Assembly: GCA_002104985.1 (NCBI GenBank)
Contig: MCGO01000029.1
Coordinates: forward strand, 248,001 to 312,000
DNA: 64,000 bases
Reading direction: 5' to 3'
DNA from: Rhizoclosmatium globosum
Taxonomy: Eukaryota; Chytridiomycota; Chytridiomycetes; Chytridiales; Chytriomycetaceae
The notes under the pieces are model-generated. The model was not told the DNA's origin, searched no databases, and was given only the letters and a program-made list of their open reading frames with translations. Of this stretch, positions 1 through 11,600 are shown piece by piece. Numbering within the stretch: position 1 is the first letter of the stretch; each line of letters begins with the position of its first letter. The position numbers were made by a program, and so were the translations under genes.

Positions 1-420
1 ACGTGTATTCAACAATACCTCCATGCTACAACAGCAATTCATTCAAATGAGTTAATTCAGCTTGCCCAGGTGGTTGGACAGGTGTGTTGAGGAGGAACGT
101 TGTGGTAGTGTGATTTTCAACACGACATTCTCAATCCATCCCATTATAACGGTCTAGATAGTTATGCATTGTACAATCACAGAGTAAAAATTATACATCT
201 ATAACACCGTTAGCTTGTTGTTTTTATTGAAAAAGGGTGTTGCTTGTTTTTAGTCCAGACGTTTTCATTTCATCTATACGGCAAAGCTACGCGGTCTTTG
301 TACTCATTCATAACAGATTTATCTTACAAAGGACTTTAAACGCGTCAATATTGTCAGGTGTTGGTGCGTTCCTCAAATTTTAATGAATTGTGAGTGACAT
401 TTTAATCGGCGACGGCAGAT
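1..420. other. Left flank, no gene seen
   Basis: No reading frame with coding character, no RNA gene and no repeat could be supported here. It may be the untranslated end of a gene outside the window plus the upstream region of the tRNA that follows. Confidence 0.5.
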
Positions 421-492
421 TCCTAGATCGCCAAGTGGCTAAGATTCCACCCTCTCACGGTGGCGACCGGGGTTCAATTCCCCGTCTGGGAG
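421..492 (+). tRNA. tRNA-Glu (anticodon CTC)
   Basis: A 72-nt cloverleaf folds from this stretch. The 7-bp acceptor stem pairs TCCTAGA with TCTGGGA (one T-G wobble). The anticodon stem CCACC/GGTGG closes the loop CTCTCAC, giving anticodon CTC for glutamate GAG codons. The T stem CGGGG/CCCCG closes a TTCAATT loop, and GGTTCAATTCC is a good B box. The discriminator base is G. There is no intron. The first run of four T downstream, a possible Pol III terminator, is about 70 nt away, which is unusually far. It stands alone, about 620 bp upstream of CTU1. Confidence 0.92.
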
Positions 493-1109
493 TGATTTGG
501 CTGCGTGAGCGCTGTAATTATTGAGGTGTTTGATGTTTGATCAACTGTTGTTCTGAAAACGTTTTCCCTATTGGGATGGATAAGTATGGCTCAATTTTAC
601 GAAGAGAATCTCAATTATTTAGCTGTTGCGTTTTGGCGGTAATGGAAATGGTAGCGGTATCCTTGGCAGTTGAATTTCGAACAAGAGTCTTAAAATTGCA
701 CCTATATTTATTACAACTGGGAAACATCGAGTGTTTAGTAATATTTAAAGATGTAGAGAGGAAATGTGTGTTGTTTGTACGTTTATTGGCTTTCCTTGAA
801 GTTTTGTAACTTATGCAAGTAGATACAGACGAATAGAACCTCTAAAAATCAGCTGAATAATTGCATTATGTATTGGGGAAACTAATGAATATAGGAGGTA
901 CTGTTCCATTTCAAGTTGTATCAGTTGTATCGAGTAATTTGAATTATTAAAATTAATGGCGTTGGGTAAAGAAAGATCGATGAGAAGTCTCTTATTTAAA
1001 GAATGCCCTATCTACTTCTAATTTGTAAATCGTGATGGTTATTCTGGAGAAATGAGATATCTAATTTTAGTTATTATATATATTCTTTCTTTTTTCACCT
1101 CAAATCAGA
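493..1109. other. Intergenic, no gene seen
   Basis: This stretch lies between the tRNA and CTU1. One open frame of about 90 codons starts from TTG and shows no recognisable domain. The last 40 bases before the CTU1 start are T-rich and pyrimidine-rich, as expected of a promoter/5' leader. Confidence 0.5.
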
Positions 1110-2284
1110 ATGAAGTTGTGTGTCCTCTGCAACACAAACCGAGCGCAACTCAAGCGACCCAAGACGGGCCAACAGATCTGCAAAACATGCTTCTATGCGG
1201 TCTTTGAGTATGAAATCCACTGTACAATCACCGAAAACAAGCTGTTCAAACGAGGCGACAAAGTCGCTATTGCAGCTTCAGGTAACCAGTCTTGACCAGT
1301 TTGGTACTGCTGTGTCCCTAACAACTACTTTAACTCAAGGCGGCAAAGATTCGACTGTTTTGGCCCATACCATGAAGCTGCTCAACGATCGTTACGATTA
1401 TGGTCTTGACCTCTGTCTATTATCCATTGACGAAGGCATTAAAGGATACCGAGATGACTCGCTTGAAACAGTGAAGCGGAATCAATTGCAGTACAATCTG
1501 CCTCTGTTGGTCTTAAGTTATGAGGAGTTGTATGGCTGGAGTATGGACAAGGTACGTTTGCAACGAGAGTCTTGCAACAGCGTATTCATAAGTCCATTAG
1601 ATTGTGGCTCAAATTGGTACGAAAAACAATTGTACTTTCTGTGGAGTCTTCCGCCGTCAAGCGCTTGACCGTGGTGCAGCCAGACTTGGTGTGGACCACA
1701 TCGTCACTGGCCACAACGCTGACGACGTTGCAGAAACCGTATTGATGAATCGTAAGCTCCTCGTCCTATTCCAGAAATTCACACTCACGCATTTTCCTCT
1801 AGTGTTCAGAGGCGACTTCGCTCGTCTCACTCGTTGCACCTCCATCACAACTCAGACGCTCGAAACATCTGCTACAACTGCTCCAGAGCATCTAACAATC
1901 CCTCGCTCAAAGCCATTCAAATACACATATGAAAAGGAAATCGTCCTCTACGCATACTTTCTCTCGCTCGACTACTTCTCAACGGAATGCACTTATTCAG
2001 TTGAAGCGTATCGTGGATACGCGCGCGTGTTTTTGAAAGATTTGGAGAAAGTCCGGGCGAGTGCTATTATGGATGTGATTCATTCAGGGGAAGCTTATGC
2101 TCAGTCTCTTGATGAAATTGAACGCGTTGAAGCTGAGAATGGGGGTAAAAAGAAAAAGAAGACTGTTGTGCAGAAGCAGGGGACTTGTGAAAGGTGTGGA
2201 TACATTTCGAGTAACAAGCTGTGTAAGGCTTGTGTGTTGTTGGAGTCATTAAATAAGGGGCTTCCTGCTGTATCACTTGAATAA
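1110..2284 (+). CDS. CTU1: Cytoplasmic tRNA 2-thiolation protein 1 (Ncs6/Ctu1)
   Basis: ATP pyrophosphatase that, with Ctu2/Ncs2, adds the 2-thio group to wobble U34 of tRNA-Lys, -Glu and -Gln in the cytosol, taking sulfur from Urm1. Four exons are inferred: 1110-1281, 1340-1551, 1601-1751 and 1803-2284. They give 338 aa, close to the family size. Visible features are an N-terminal CxxC...CKTC zinc site, the PP-loop SGGKDST split by intron 1, the [16 protein letters not shown] segment with its catalytic cysteines, the [14 protein letters not shown] motif, and a C-terminal CERCG...CKAC zinc site before NKGLP. Intron 1 ends TTTAACTCAAG, a branch-like motif next to the acceptor. Intron 3 (51 nt) is in frame, so it can be misread as coding. 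The tRNA-Glu nearby is a substrate class only by coincidence. Confidence 0.94.
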
Positions 2285-2389
2285 ATTCTGATTCGAATAG
2301 TATAATTTGCGAGGACAGTAGAATCATTGTAACAAATATTCACACCACCACACAAACATTATGCCGGAAACCAAGTCTTCCATATAGTT

Positions 2390-2697
2390 CTATTTCAATC
2401 TTAACCACATCACCTCCGTTGAATTGTGGCCACCGTTCACACCCTCCAAGTCTTTACACATTTTTGATAGCAAGTTCATTTCAGTGCAATCAGTTATGCA
2501 CGTGTCACACCTTGTACGCGCTGTTGATTCGGCGAAATGAATCCGCGTGCCCGCCTCTGTCCGGATGAAGAAGGAGTGCACCTTTGAAGTACGCCCTGCT
2601 TTATTGACGAGAAATCATCCAATCGTGTCAGAGAGGAACTCAGAGAAACGACGGTGACTTCGAGGCCGGTGATTTGACCACTAAACGCGACACTCAT
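2390..2697 (-). CDS. Small unknown protein with an apparent frameshift
   Basis: An ATG at 2697 opens MSVAFSGQITGLEV..., followed by a Ser/Leu-rich, probably helical stretch. About 36 codons in, the coding character moves to another frame (...KVHSFFIRTEAGTRIHF...) and ends at a stop at 2390. Joining the frames needs one extra base near 2585-2592, and no GT-AG intron fits. Joined, the product would be about 100 aa. It sits 65 bp downstream of DAK1 on the same strand and converges on CTU1, a spacing typical of real genes in this window. I do not recognise the family. A base missing from the sequence, or a recent disabling deletion, would both explain it. Confidence 0.4.
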
Positions 2698-2762
2698 TCT
2701 TTGGAAGTGTTTGTGTGATTGGACTCAATTTACTCAAAACGACAAGAGAAGCAATAAGATGA

Positions 2763-4561
2763 TTAACCCAACGCCTTCACAACAGCCTCAACCCAGACGG
2801 CAACAGCGAAAGCCCCTGGGTCTGGAACACTCAACTCTGCTCCAACATAACTACTACGACCTGCGTTGGCCCGCTTCAATTCTGCAGTCTTTTGTGCCCC
2901 TTCCTTGGCTTTCGCAGAAGCTCCCTTATAATCAGTCGAGTTTTGTATCAAAGCAACTGATAGTGGGTACAACGCGTCAATCATGGTTCGGTCTCCTGGT
3001 TTGGCTCCTCCATACTTCATGATTGCTTGAAGACCCTTCTCCAAAGCAACAGCCCATTCTTTTGGATTCGATTCTTTTACAGAAGCCAAGTGACCTGCTG
3101 CAGCATCCAGCAAAATGCAATACAAGACTCCACTTGATCCACCCATTGCATTCTCGAGAATAGTCGAAAGCGCAGTCAAAGTTGAGGCAGGGTGAGACAC
3201 TGGCAATGTGTCTAAATGCGACAAAATAGCAGAAGCGCCAGATTTGAGAGTGTGACCACAGTCGCCGTCCCCGACAATTGTGTCGTATTCTGTTAAGATG
3301 GGCTCAGCAGCAATCAAAGCGTTGGCAGCTTCACGAAGAGCCCCCTTGAAAACAGCTGCAGTCGCATCAGACAAGACAGGTCCTTTAACAATCTGCGCCG
3401 GTTCAGCCGCAACGGCAGTTGATGGCCCTGCCTTAAATTGCGACAAGGACACCTTCGCCACTCCAGGCCAGGCACCAACATCCTCTGGTGTTGCATCCAG
3501 CAGTTCCAAAACTTCTGCACTTGGATCAACCAATAAAGTCAATGAAATCCCATGCATATGCAACGAGGTCATCAAACGGCCAGACACAACCCTAATCGAC
3601 TTGAGACCCGGATACTTTTCCCTCACATACTCCAAAACATGCTTCTGGAACGCATTCACCTCCAAATCAGTCGCACTTCCCAGATTATTCACAAACACGA
3701 CCAAATCTCCTGTCGCAGAAAGAGAAAGCGTGTATCGCGTCTTGTCCTCCACAAGAATCATGTCCACCATACGCCGTGCGAGGAGCTTCGCGTCAAAGAC
3801 TGGTTCAACGGAGAACCCCTTCTCACCATGAATACCAAGCCCCAGCTCACACTGTCCGTCATCGCGAACGGCGGCTCCGACTGTTCCCACGCGGGATGCA
3901 ACTTGTTCGGCGAGAGCTTGGACTTTGGTCAGAGGGAGTCCACGTTTTGCAGCTTCACCAGCGACTTTGTATACGAGGATTGTTCCAGCGAGCCCACGAC
4001 GACCAGTGGTTCCAGTTCGTTCGTGTGGGAGTGCACAATCGTCCTGAACAACGACCATAACAGCCTTAGCAGTGGAAGCTGCGTTGAATCGTTCGATTGC
4101 TCTGCCGAAGGAGAGTCTGTCCCCTATTGTTTTTTGTGTTATCAGTGTTGGTTATCATTGTAAACTTAATTTCATCAAAGCGCACCGGTATAGTTCTTGA
4201 CGACAAGAAGAGCATCGGAAGAGCCTGATTGCAAGGCAGAGAGGACTTGGCCTGTAGAGGGGGATGCAAACACGCCTCCACTCACAGCTCCCCAAAGCAT
4301 GCCAGAACCCACAAAGCCACCGTGGGCTGGTTCATGGCCGGCACCTCCACCACTGATTACGCGGACGTTGGAGGTGGAGGGAGCAGAGAGGACATTTGAG
4401 GTTGAAACGTTGATTGAAGGATGTCCTCCGATCAAGGCCGCTCTGGGAAACGGCTGAGTGAGTATTGTTATGGAACAAGCATGCGCGTACCCTTCGAGAG
4501 CATCACGGACAAGCGTTGGCGTCTCTTGGAACAACTTATGCGATGAAGACATTTGATTCAA
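2763..4561 (-). CDS. DAK1: Dihydroxyacetone kinase (ATP-dependent)
   Basis: Phosphorylates dihydroxyacetone (and probably glyceraldehyde) with ATP, detoxifying DHA and feeding glycerol into glycolysis in the cytosol. Two exons, 4186-4561 and 2763-4123, give 578 aa, the usual length of fungal Dak1 (about 580). The N-terminal DhaK domain shows the glycine-rich [16 protein letters not shown] and the GLGIHGEKG segment that carries the histidine binding the substrate covalently. The C-terminal DhaL domain shows [13 protein letters not shown], the acidic Mg-ADP site, and [15 protein letters not shown]. The intron (62 nt) splits the Gly codon after VKNYT. Its promoter would lie in the 175 bp shared with the 3' end of the TUBGCP4 gene, which is on the same strand. 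Confidence 0.96.
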
Positions 4562-4736
4562 ACTTTATATCACAACTTCAAAACGTCAACTATTCATGCT
4601 ATAATACAAGTTATGATCCAACCGTAGCAATAATGCATCTAAGTGGTCCACTTTCTTGACACCTGTGTCGTGAACACCACTCAACACACGAAACAGAAAT
4701 GCAACTTGTTCGTCAAACTCCTACGCATCCAAACAT

Positions 4737-6754
4737 TCAGAATCTTAGCAAGCTATAAGCCATATTAACCAAACGTACCTTCTTCATCACCAACAAATCC
4801 TCCACACCCCCCAAAACCCACCGTCCACTTCCAACAACCCCTGAAAACCGCTCACAAACCCCCAAACACCCTCTCACAGCGCCACCAACAACCTTTCCAA
4901 CACCAATATCTTCATCCAAAAACAGACCCCTCATACACGCCTTCAAAAACGCGGTATGCGCAGCCTGAACACCTTCAAAATCTTCCTCCCCGCCTGAAAC
5001 AACAACCTGCTGCATCCGCGCGTATTCCGTCGCTATCACATCCGTCTGCGCGTACCCCCACAACGCGTCCACAAAAAACATCATGGCGGATCGAATACTC
5101 CAGACGGTTTTTTCTGTTTCTCGCGCAGTGAAACTTTTAGGGAGTTTTGGAGATGCGGTGGTGGTCCAGAGTTGTTGTTGGAGGTGGAGTTGGGTTTGTT
5201 TTACTGTAAGGAGGAATGTGAAGAGTGTGTTGTAGGTTGTTGAGATGTGGTGTGGGGTTAGGATCAGGTCTAGAGGCCAGTGGAGAATGTATGTTATGGA
5301 TATTGGAGTTGGGAGGGAGATTTGCGCGTATGGCGATGTTGGTGAATCTAAATTTGATTTATGAGTTGTGGGAAAGGTCACGGGAAGATATTCACCGTTC
5401 TTTTTGAAGTGAAGCCGTTGGAGAAGGGCTTCATCATTTGTTGAGAGAGGTCCAAAACTGGAGGAGACTTTCTGGACTAGATGGGACAGGTCTTGATCTG
5501 TTATGACTGAAAGGCGAAGTGTTGTCGCAGTCACGAGTTTTTCCAGGTCTTTGAGGAATGAGACAAAGAATTCACCGCGACCTAGCAAAAAGTAATTTCG
5601 ACAAATCTGTGCAAGATAGGCGAAGACGAAAGGCGAGGATAAGTCTTGGAAGTACAATCATTCAGAGCTTCACCTCAAGATGGTCCATTAAATTCTCATC
5701 CACAACCACGACTTCCCACAAAATCTTTGCAACGGCTTTTTTGATTCGCTTCAAAGCAATTTGAAACTCAAGGGGATGGAATTCAGCACTGTTGGCGATG
5801 AGAGATAATTCTGTGGTGCTGGTTTGAATCAGAGTATCCACTACTGAGTCTGTTATGCACAAAGTACAATATCCATCGTTAAGAATGCGTGTAGAATAAT
5901 GAAAGGTTCACCTTTTCGCGTCTTTGATTCCCGAATAGCAGCCACAGCTTTACCCACGAACAATACATCTTCCGCGACGCTATTTGGGATGAAGCTTGGT
6001 ATCATGGACTCAACGAGTGAATATTCCATATTCCTGTTCAAGCATGAGAACATTGCCTTAACAGATCAACAATCACCATCTGTTCCCGCCATTTTTGCTT
6101 GCCTCGCTTTCCTTGGAGCCATTCTTCAAGGCTTTTACAAAGAACTCGGCTTCTGGATCGACAACCTTTCCATATACCATCCATTGGATGAGGAACCGAC
6201 CCATCACAACGTTTGCTGCCTTCAACAACAACTCCCACAGCTCTTTGAGCTCCTGTACTCCAGTTGAGTGTGCCATTTTGTACAAGGCTGTGTTGATTGC
6301 CAATCCATGCAGACGAGGGGCCTTGTCCAGAGTCGGGACGATAAGCTGCAGGAATTGCAACAAATGCGGAAAGATGCGAGCAAACTGCAAGTGAGCATTT
6401 GATTAGATGCATCGAGCGAGGCAGTAGTCAGCAGTTCCGTACCCCGGCCAATCTCAGTTCGAAAGTTGCCAAGCGCATGTTTTCGTGTTTGAGGGAATCG
6501 CGCTCGAGGCCCCGGATTTCTGATTTGTACGAATCGGCGAGCCAAGTTGAGGCGGCGGATTGGACGGCGGCGGCGACGCGGCTCGTTGGCTTTGACACAG
6601 AAACAACCAACTTTGACAGCTGTCCAAACTGCGAAGACGTCGAAAGAATGCGGCGGACGGCTTCGCTTTCGGACGCGTGCAGTTGCGATCCGAAAGTGTC
6701 CGAGGAAGGCGGCGTCGTGCCAATCGACAGGTGTGCGAGGAGTTCGTGGTTCAT
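4737..6754 (-). CDS. TUBGCP4: Gamma-tubulin complex component 4 (GCP4)
   Basis: Component of the gamma-tubulin ring complex that nucleates microtubules. Five exons are inferred (6443-6754, 6077-6384, 5912-6033, 5674-5849, 4737-5606), giving 595 aa against about 670 in animals. The N-terminus MNHELLAHLS matches the short GCP4-type start with no N-terminal extension. GRIP1/GRIP2 signatures include IPSFIPNSVAEDVLFVGKAV, NYFLLGRGEFF, and ITYILHWPLDLILTPHHIS followed by YNTLFTFLLTVKQTQLHLQ, which contacts gamma-tubulin in this family. Introns are 30-70 nt with GT-AG ends. Presence of GCP4 fits a fungus with a flagellated, animal-like gamma-TuRC, since yeasts lack it. Assignment to GCP4 rather than another GCP rests on length and the N-terminus. 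Confidence 0.9.
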
Positions 6755-7181
6755 TTATTAATTAATTATTGCAGAAACAAATCTACATAAACTGACTTGT
6801 CTACCTTCAAGATTCCCAAAGAGAGTTGAGCTAACAACTTGCTAAGAAAGCTAGATTTTCGACATTATTGTCATGAAATATAGCGTAAGTGAGGTTGAAA
6901 AGAAGAACTCCCAGAATCAACATGATCGTCTTGACAGATATTCAAAATAGATGCACTTGGTGGATGTAAGCTGATCTCTCTTTTATACGTTGGGCAGATG
7001 CTTAACGAGACGTGATGAAGAGGATGATAGTTACGATTAGGAGAAAAGAGGTGGGGGCCGTGGCAATGATATTAATAGCTCTGAATTTTCCTGCTGCGTT
7101 TCTTAAATATTGGGATGTGATGTGATCATTCAGCGCGTGCAGAAAACTTTTGGAACTTCCACCACAGGTCTCAAACTTGCA
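6755..7181. other. Divergent intergenic region
   Basis: AT-rich spacer of 427 bp between the TUBGCP4 start (minus) and the next plus-strand gene. It should hold both promoters. I see no distinct motif. Confidence 0.5.
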
Positions 7182-8322
7182 ATGCCTCCTCGTCTTTCCA
7201 TCGCCCCTGAAGAAGCCGAAGAGCGAAAAGCGAATGTTTCAAAACGTACCGGTTTCAGAATCAGTGAAAAAGTCGATCAGGATGCTATCACTGCTATATT
7301 TGGCGACTTTCTTAACTTTAAGCATCCATCCCCTTAAAAAGCTCCTTGCCGTTTGCAAGGACGCCAAACCGGCGGCCGAGTTTTGCAAACTGTTTCCGTA
7401 TTTAAGAGTATCTGTTTATCGTTTGGATTGGTTCGCGGTGCAGGACAAAACAGAGCCACCCAAGAAATTGGCTGCGTCGCTTTTGATTTCGACTCGACGG
7501 CATCAAGTTCTCCAAATTAATCTTTTTAATCAATTGTGGCAGGATATCGTGAGATATTTGCAGGATTCTGCTGCTTTCGCTGAAGCTCTTCACATTTTCA
7601 CTGGGCATTCAGTAGTAGATGTTGCGACACACAATGCAATCAGTAGAAGTGAGTTATCATCTTTAATGGTGATTTTTTTAACGATACCCATAACAGTATC
7701 GCCGCTGAATCAGCTTGTCAAGGCTACAGTTCGTAAACTTTGGATCGACAGAGGAAATGTTGGGGATCCACCTTCATTTAATCTGACGCTTCCACCATTT
7801 GACCGCTTGAGAACGCGACTTCAGAAAAACTTAATGTATCGCGAGAATCATTCAGAAAAATGGGGGTCCGCACTCTTGGAATTTTTGGAATTCAAAACGA
7901 AAACCGTCGCAGAACGCCGAAGCGCCTTGAGCGCAAATCTCACTAAAAACGGGTGCTCTTTGCGCTCTGATAGCTTGTTTTGTAAGCAGTTTTTGGCAGG
8001 CCTTGTATGCTGTGAAATGGATGAAGTTGTCGCGATTGTGAAACTTACACAGCGATTATTTGCATATGGGCATGCTGTTTGGTCGATATTGAGATTAGCT
8101 ATGGAATCCCAACTTGAAGGTTTGGTTGTTGATACTGGGAAGTCCTGGATTCCTGCTGTTACTGAGTTCATTGCTTCTCCTGGTTTTCACACCACATGTA
8201 CCGATGCCATGAACGCTGTAGCATCAGCTTCTATAAGAAGGAAAAGGGATAGATATGATGACTATGACGGCTACGCTGATGGATACAAGAAGCGACGCTT
8301 TTTTAAACGCCGTTTTTGGTGA
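7182..8322 (+). CDS. Unknown protein with basic RRKR/YDDY tail
   Basis: No family is recognised. The best start is the ATG at 7182 (MPPRLSIAPEEAEERKANVSK). That frame reads well to 7334 and then hits TAA at 7335. The frame one base later stays open to 8322 and is clearly coding (LKKLLAVCKDAKPAAEFCKL...). A 48-nt GT-AG intron (7649-7696) lies in frame and should be removed. The product would be about 365 aa: mostly helical with hydrophobic repeats, then a low-complexity C-terminus RRKRDRYDDYDGYADGYKKR ending RRFFKRRFW, which suggests nucleic-acid or nuclear association. No splice site reconciles the first junction, so either there is a +1 event at 7335, a sequence error, or the true start is the downstream ATG of the second frame. 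Confidence 0.6.
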
Positions 8323-8623
8323 TTAAAGAATAGCTGCTTTGCTGACTGCACTTCCCTTCCTTACTACTCATTTTAGTTTTAATAATTGCTGTTATGCTGG
8401 TGTACTATCCACGCCGTTTGAATATATTTTTTGAAAGTCAAACACAGAAAAAGATGCCGTATGGAGCACGGAAGTTTCATTTAAGGAATCAAATAGTTTA
8501 TTACAGCAGGTATTAATAGGTGCGTATGCTCAAAGAATGCGCGTGGCGCCTATTCCCTCTGGCACATCGTATTCCATTAACCCAACCCACCATCCAAGCC
8601 GTGTTTCTCTCCTCAAAACACAC
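8323..8623. other. Convergent intergenic region
   Basis: This 301-bp spacer separates two 3' ends. It contains A/T-rich stretches such as AATAATT and TTTTTTGAAAG that could serve both polyadenylation signals. Nothing else was seen. Confidence 0.5.
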
Positions 8624-11600
8624 TCAAAACTTGGTAAACCCTCCCTGCGATTGCTGACTCTGTTGACTTGCTCCATAATCTTGACTCATGGAATATCCAC
8701 CAGCTCCATAACCATCCGTCTGGCTCTTGTAGTCATCCACCATATTGAATTCCAAACGACTGCTTTGAGAAAAAGCTTGCATTGGTTGAGACAGTAGAGA
8801 ATCTGCTCCGCCGCCCATTCCGCTTTGAGTGTTTGGTTGAGAAAAGAAGGAGTTTTGGGTGAACTGGGTGTTGCCTCCTTGTGTCATATTGGAAGCAGCA
8901 GCTCTGTTTTGTTTGGGGATAGGCTTCATCATGCTCTGAGAGAAAGATGCTGTTGACGACTGAGACAACATGAGTGTATCAATCTCGTAACCTGTCTTGA
9001 ATCCACCCATACTCAAACCGGCCATTCCTTGAGCCAAATTACCGGCAGCATTTCCGAAGGCATTCTTTGGCGGCTGTTGTTGGGGTTGCTGTTGCTGCTG
9101 TGGATACCCCGGCATATTCATTTGTCTCGAATCGTAAAACCCGATTCCAGGAGCTACAGGAGCAGGAATTCCCACGCCGACAGGTATACCTTTGATGGGA
9201 GCACCTCCTGCTCTGGATCCCCATACCATTTCGAATCGCTTTCCCTTCACTTCAGCGAAAGTCTTGTGTGGCTTCGGGAAACTCATTCCAGATGGATGCA
9301 TGTTGTTCAAAGGACCCTCCATCAACAGATTTTGCTCCTTGTATCCCATCAACAACTCATACCACAATGGATGCTTGGCCAGCACCTTTGCGTTACCGAG
9401 AACACAAACTCCGTACTTTGCACGTGTCAAGGCGACATTCAAACGTCTAGGGTCGCTTAAGAAACCGATACCCTGATGGTCGTTCGAACGGACACAGGAT
9501 ACGATAATGTAGTCCTTCTCACGTCCCTGGAACGCGTCAACAGAAGCGATTTCAATTTCTTTGTACAGATCCTTCTTCAAAGTTCCTGTGAACTGCATAT
9601 AATTGACCAAGAATGCACGCTGTCCTTCATACGGAGTGATAATTCCGATTTGTGATGGAAGAATACCAGCCTTCAAGAACTTGGTCACGATCTTTTCACA
9701 GTTGGATGCTTCAGTACGGTTCAAGTACGAGGTTCCCGATGCAGAAATTTCTTCCTGTCCAGAGGAACTGAGGAAGAACATTGGGCGTTCGGGGAGCGGC
9801 CAAGGGAAGTCAAGATGTTTTCGAATACGTTCCTGTTCCGAGACACCATTTTCCAAAGATCCTTCATAAAACATATTTGATGGGAAAGCAGACAGACATG
9901 GGTGCATTCTGTACTGAACTTCCAATCGCAACGGACGGTGTCCCAAGATAACCAAGCGCTCAAAGAGGGATTGAGATAAACCAGCCTTAGCAGCCTTTTT
10001 GTTCATAATCACAGGTCCAAGTTGCTGATGGTCACCAATCAAAATGGCCTGCTTACATCCCATCACAAGTGGAATCAAACACTCAGGTTCAGCACTCTGA
10101 GTGCTCTCATCGATCAATACAGTTTTGAACGAAAACTTGCTCAATCGAGGGTCTCCCGCTCCAGCACACGTAACACAGATTACATTTGCGTGCATCAAGA
10201 TCTCGCGTTCGGCTTGCTTCTTCAAAGCCATATATCGCTTCTCATCTCGAGGCTTCAATTCTCCCATATCGTTCTTGAGTTTGATGAGCTTTTGGAATTC
10301 TGGGTTGGTGTCGTTGTTGTTGACCTGTTCGTGGAGAGTGAGGAAGCCAACTGGAGAGTCGAGCTCTTCACGGGATTTGGCTGTCATACGGACTACTTTT
10401 AGACCGGTTTTATGAATTTTTTCTGTGAGTTGATCCACAGCAACGTTGGAAGGGGCGCAGACCAAGATTTGCCCCTTATTCATTTTGGCAAGATGATAGA
10501 CGATTGTTGCAGAGGTCACAGTTTTTCCTGTTCCTGGAGGACCTTTTGAAAAATATTAATAAGGAAAAATTAAGGCGACATAAGTCACCTTGAATCAAAC
10601 TTAATGGACGTTGAATAGCCTGTTTGATGGCCGTCACTTGAGAGTGGTTCAAATCCGGAAGATTAGGGGCCGTGAATTTCTTTGGAAGGTTCGCGTTGAG
10701 GGTAACAGGCTCAACGTTATGTCCTAACAGACGGTGGTAAAGGTATCCAGAAACTGACGTTTCATCAACGGCAAAACGCTTCATCGCATTTTGCATACGG
10801 TCAAACGAAGTGGATTTCCAAACAAAGTCAACTTGGAAGTTGTGGGTACATTCGGTCGGTGCCTGGCTTGATTTACGAATTTCCAGAGCAACTTCGTCGG
10901 AAACGGCTGAAAGAGAGTTAGCCATGCAACAACTCGTATTTAGATAAAAGACAGACTTACAGTTTGGAACTTTGATGACGTTTCCTTTACTCTCCCATTC
11001 CCTACTCAACTCGCCACGATATTTGAGCAACAGCTCGTCTCCCACTGCAAGCTTCACTTCACCTGTTTCCAGCTTCAGCAGCGTGAAGTAAGCAACAAGT
11101 TTCTGATTCAATCCGATATCCCAACGAACAACCACATCACTCTGAGTCTGACTTTCCTTGACTTTACGATCGTGTTCAGCTTCGAGCGCCACAAGAGGAC
11201 CAAAGATATTTTGGTACTGATACGCATCCTCGTAAAACGCCATGACAGGGGATGCTTCAATCTCATCGGCTCCTGCATCCTTTTTATCCAAATCATCGAC
11301 AGTTGCTTTTCCGTCACCAGAAGCCCAAACAGACTCTAACGCCGCAATTTGAGAAGGACTAATATGACGTGACCGCATCACTTCATTCTCGGTTGGTTGC
11401 TTCACAAGCCATGGCAAGAATGCCTTGTCACTAATCAATGGAACCCATTGAGACAAGTCCCAAGTCGCGTCTTTCGAACTTGGCGCTGAAGCACATGGCT
11501 GTCTACACAAGAGAACTACCACGGTATCACTTTTAGCTGGAATAAATCCAAGCAAAAACACGTTACGGGACCCGCACATGTAACATTCGAGGACAGTGTC

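Noticed and set aside
537..809. Open frame of about 90 codons after the tRNA
   Set aside because: Starts at TTG, no domain, composition not coding-like.
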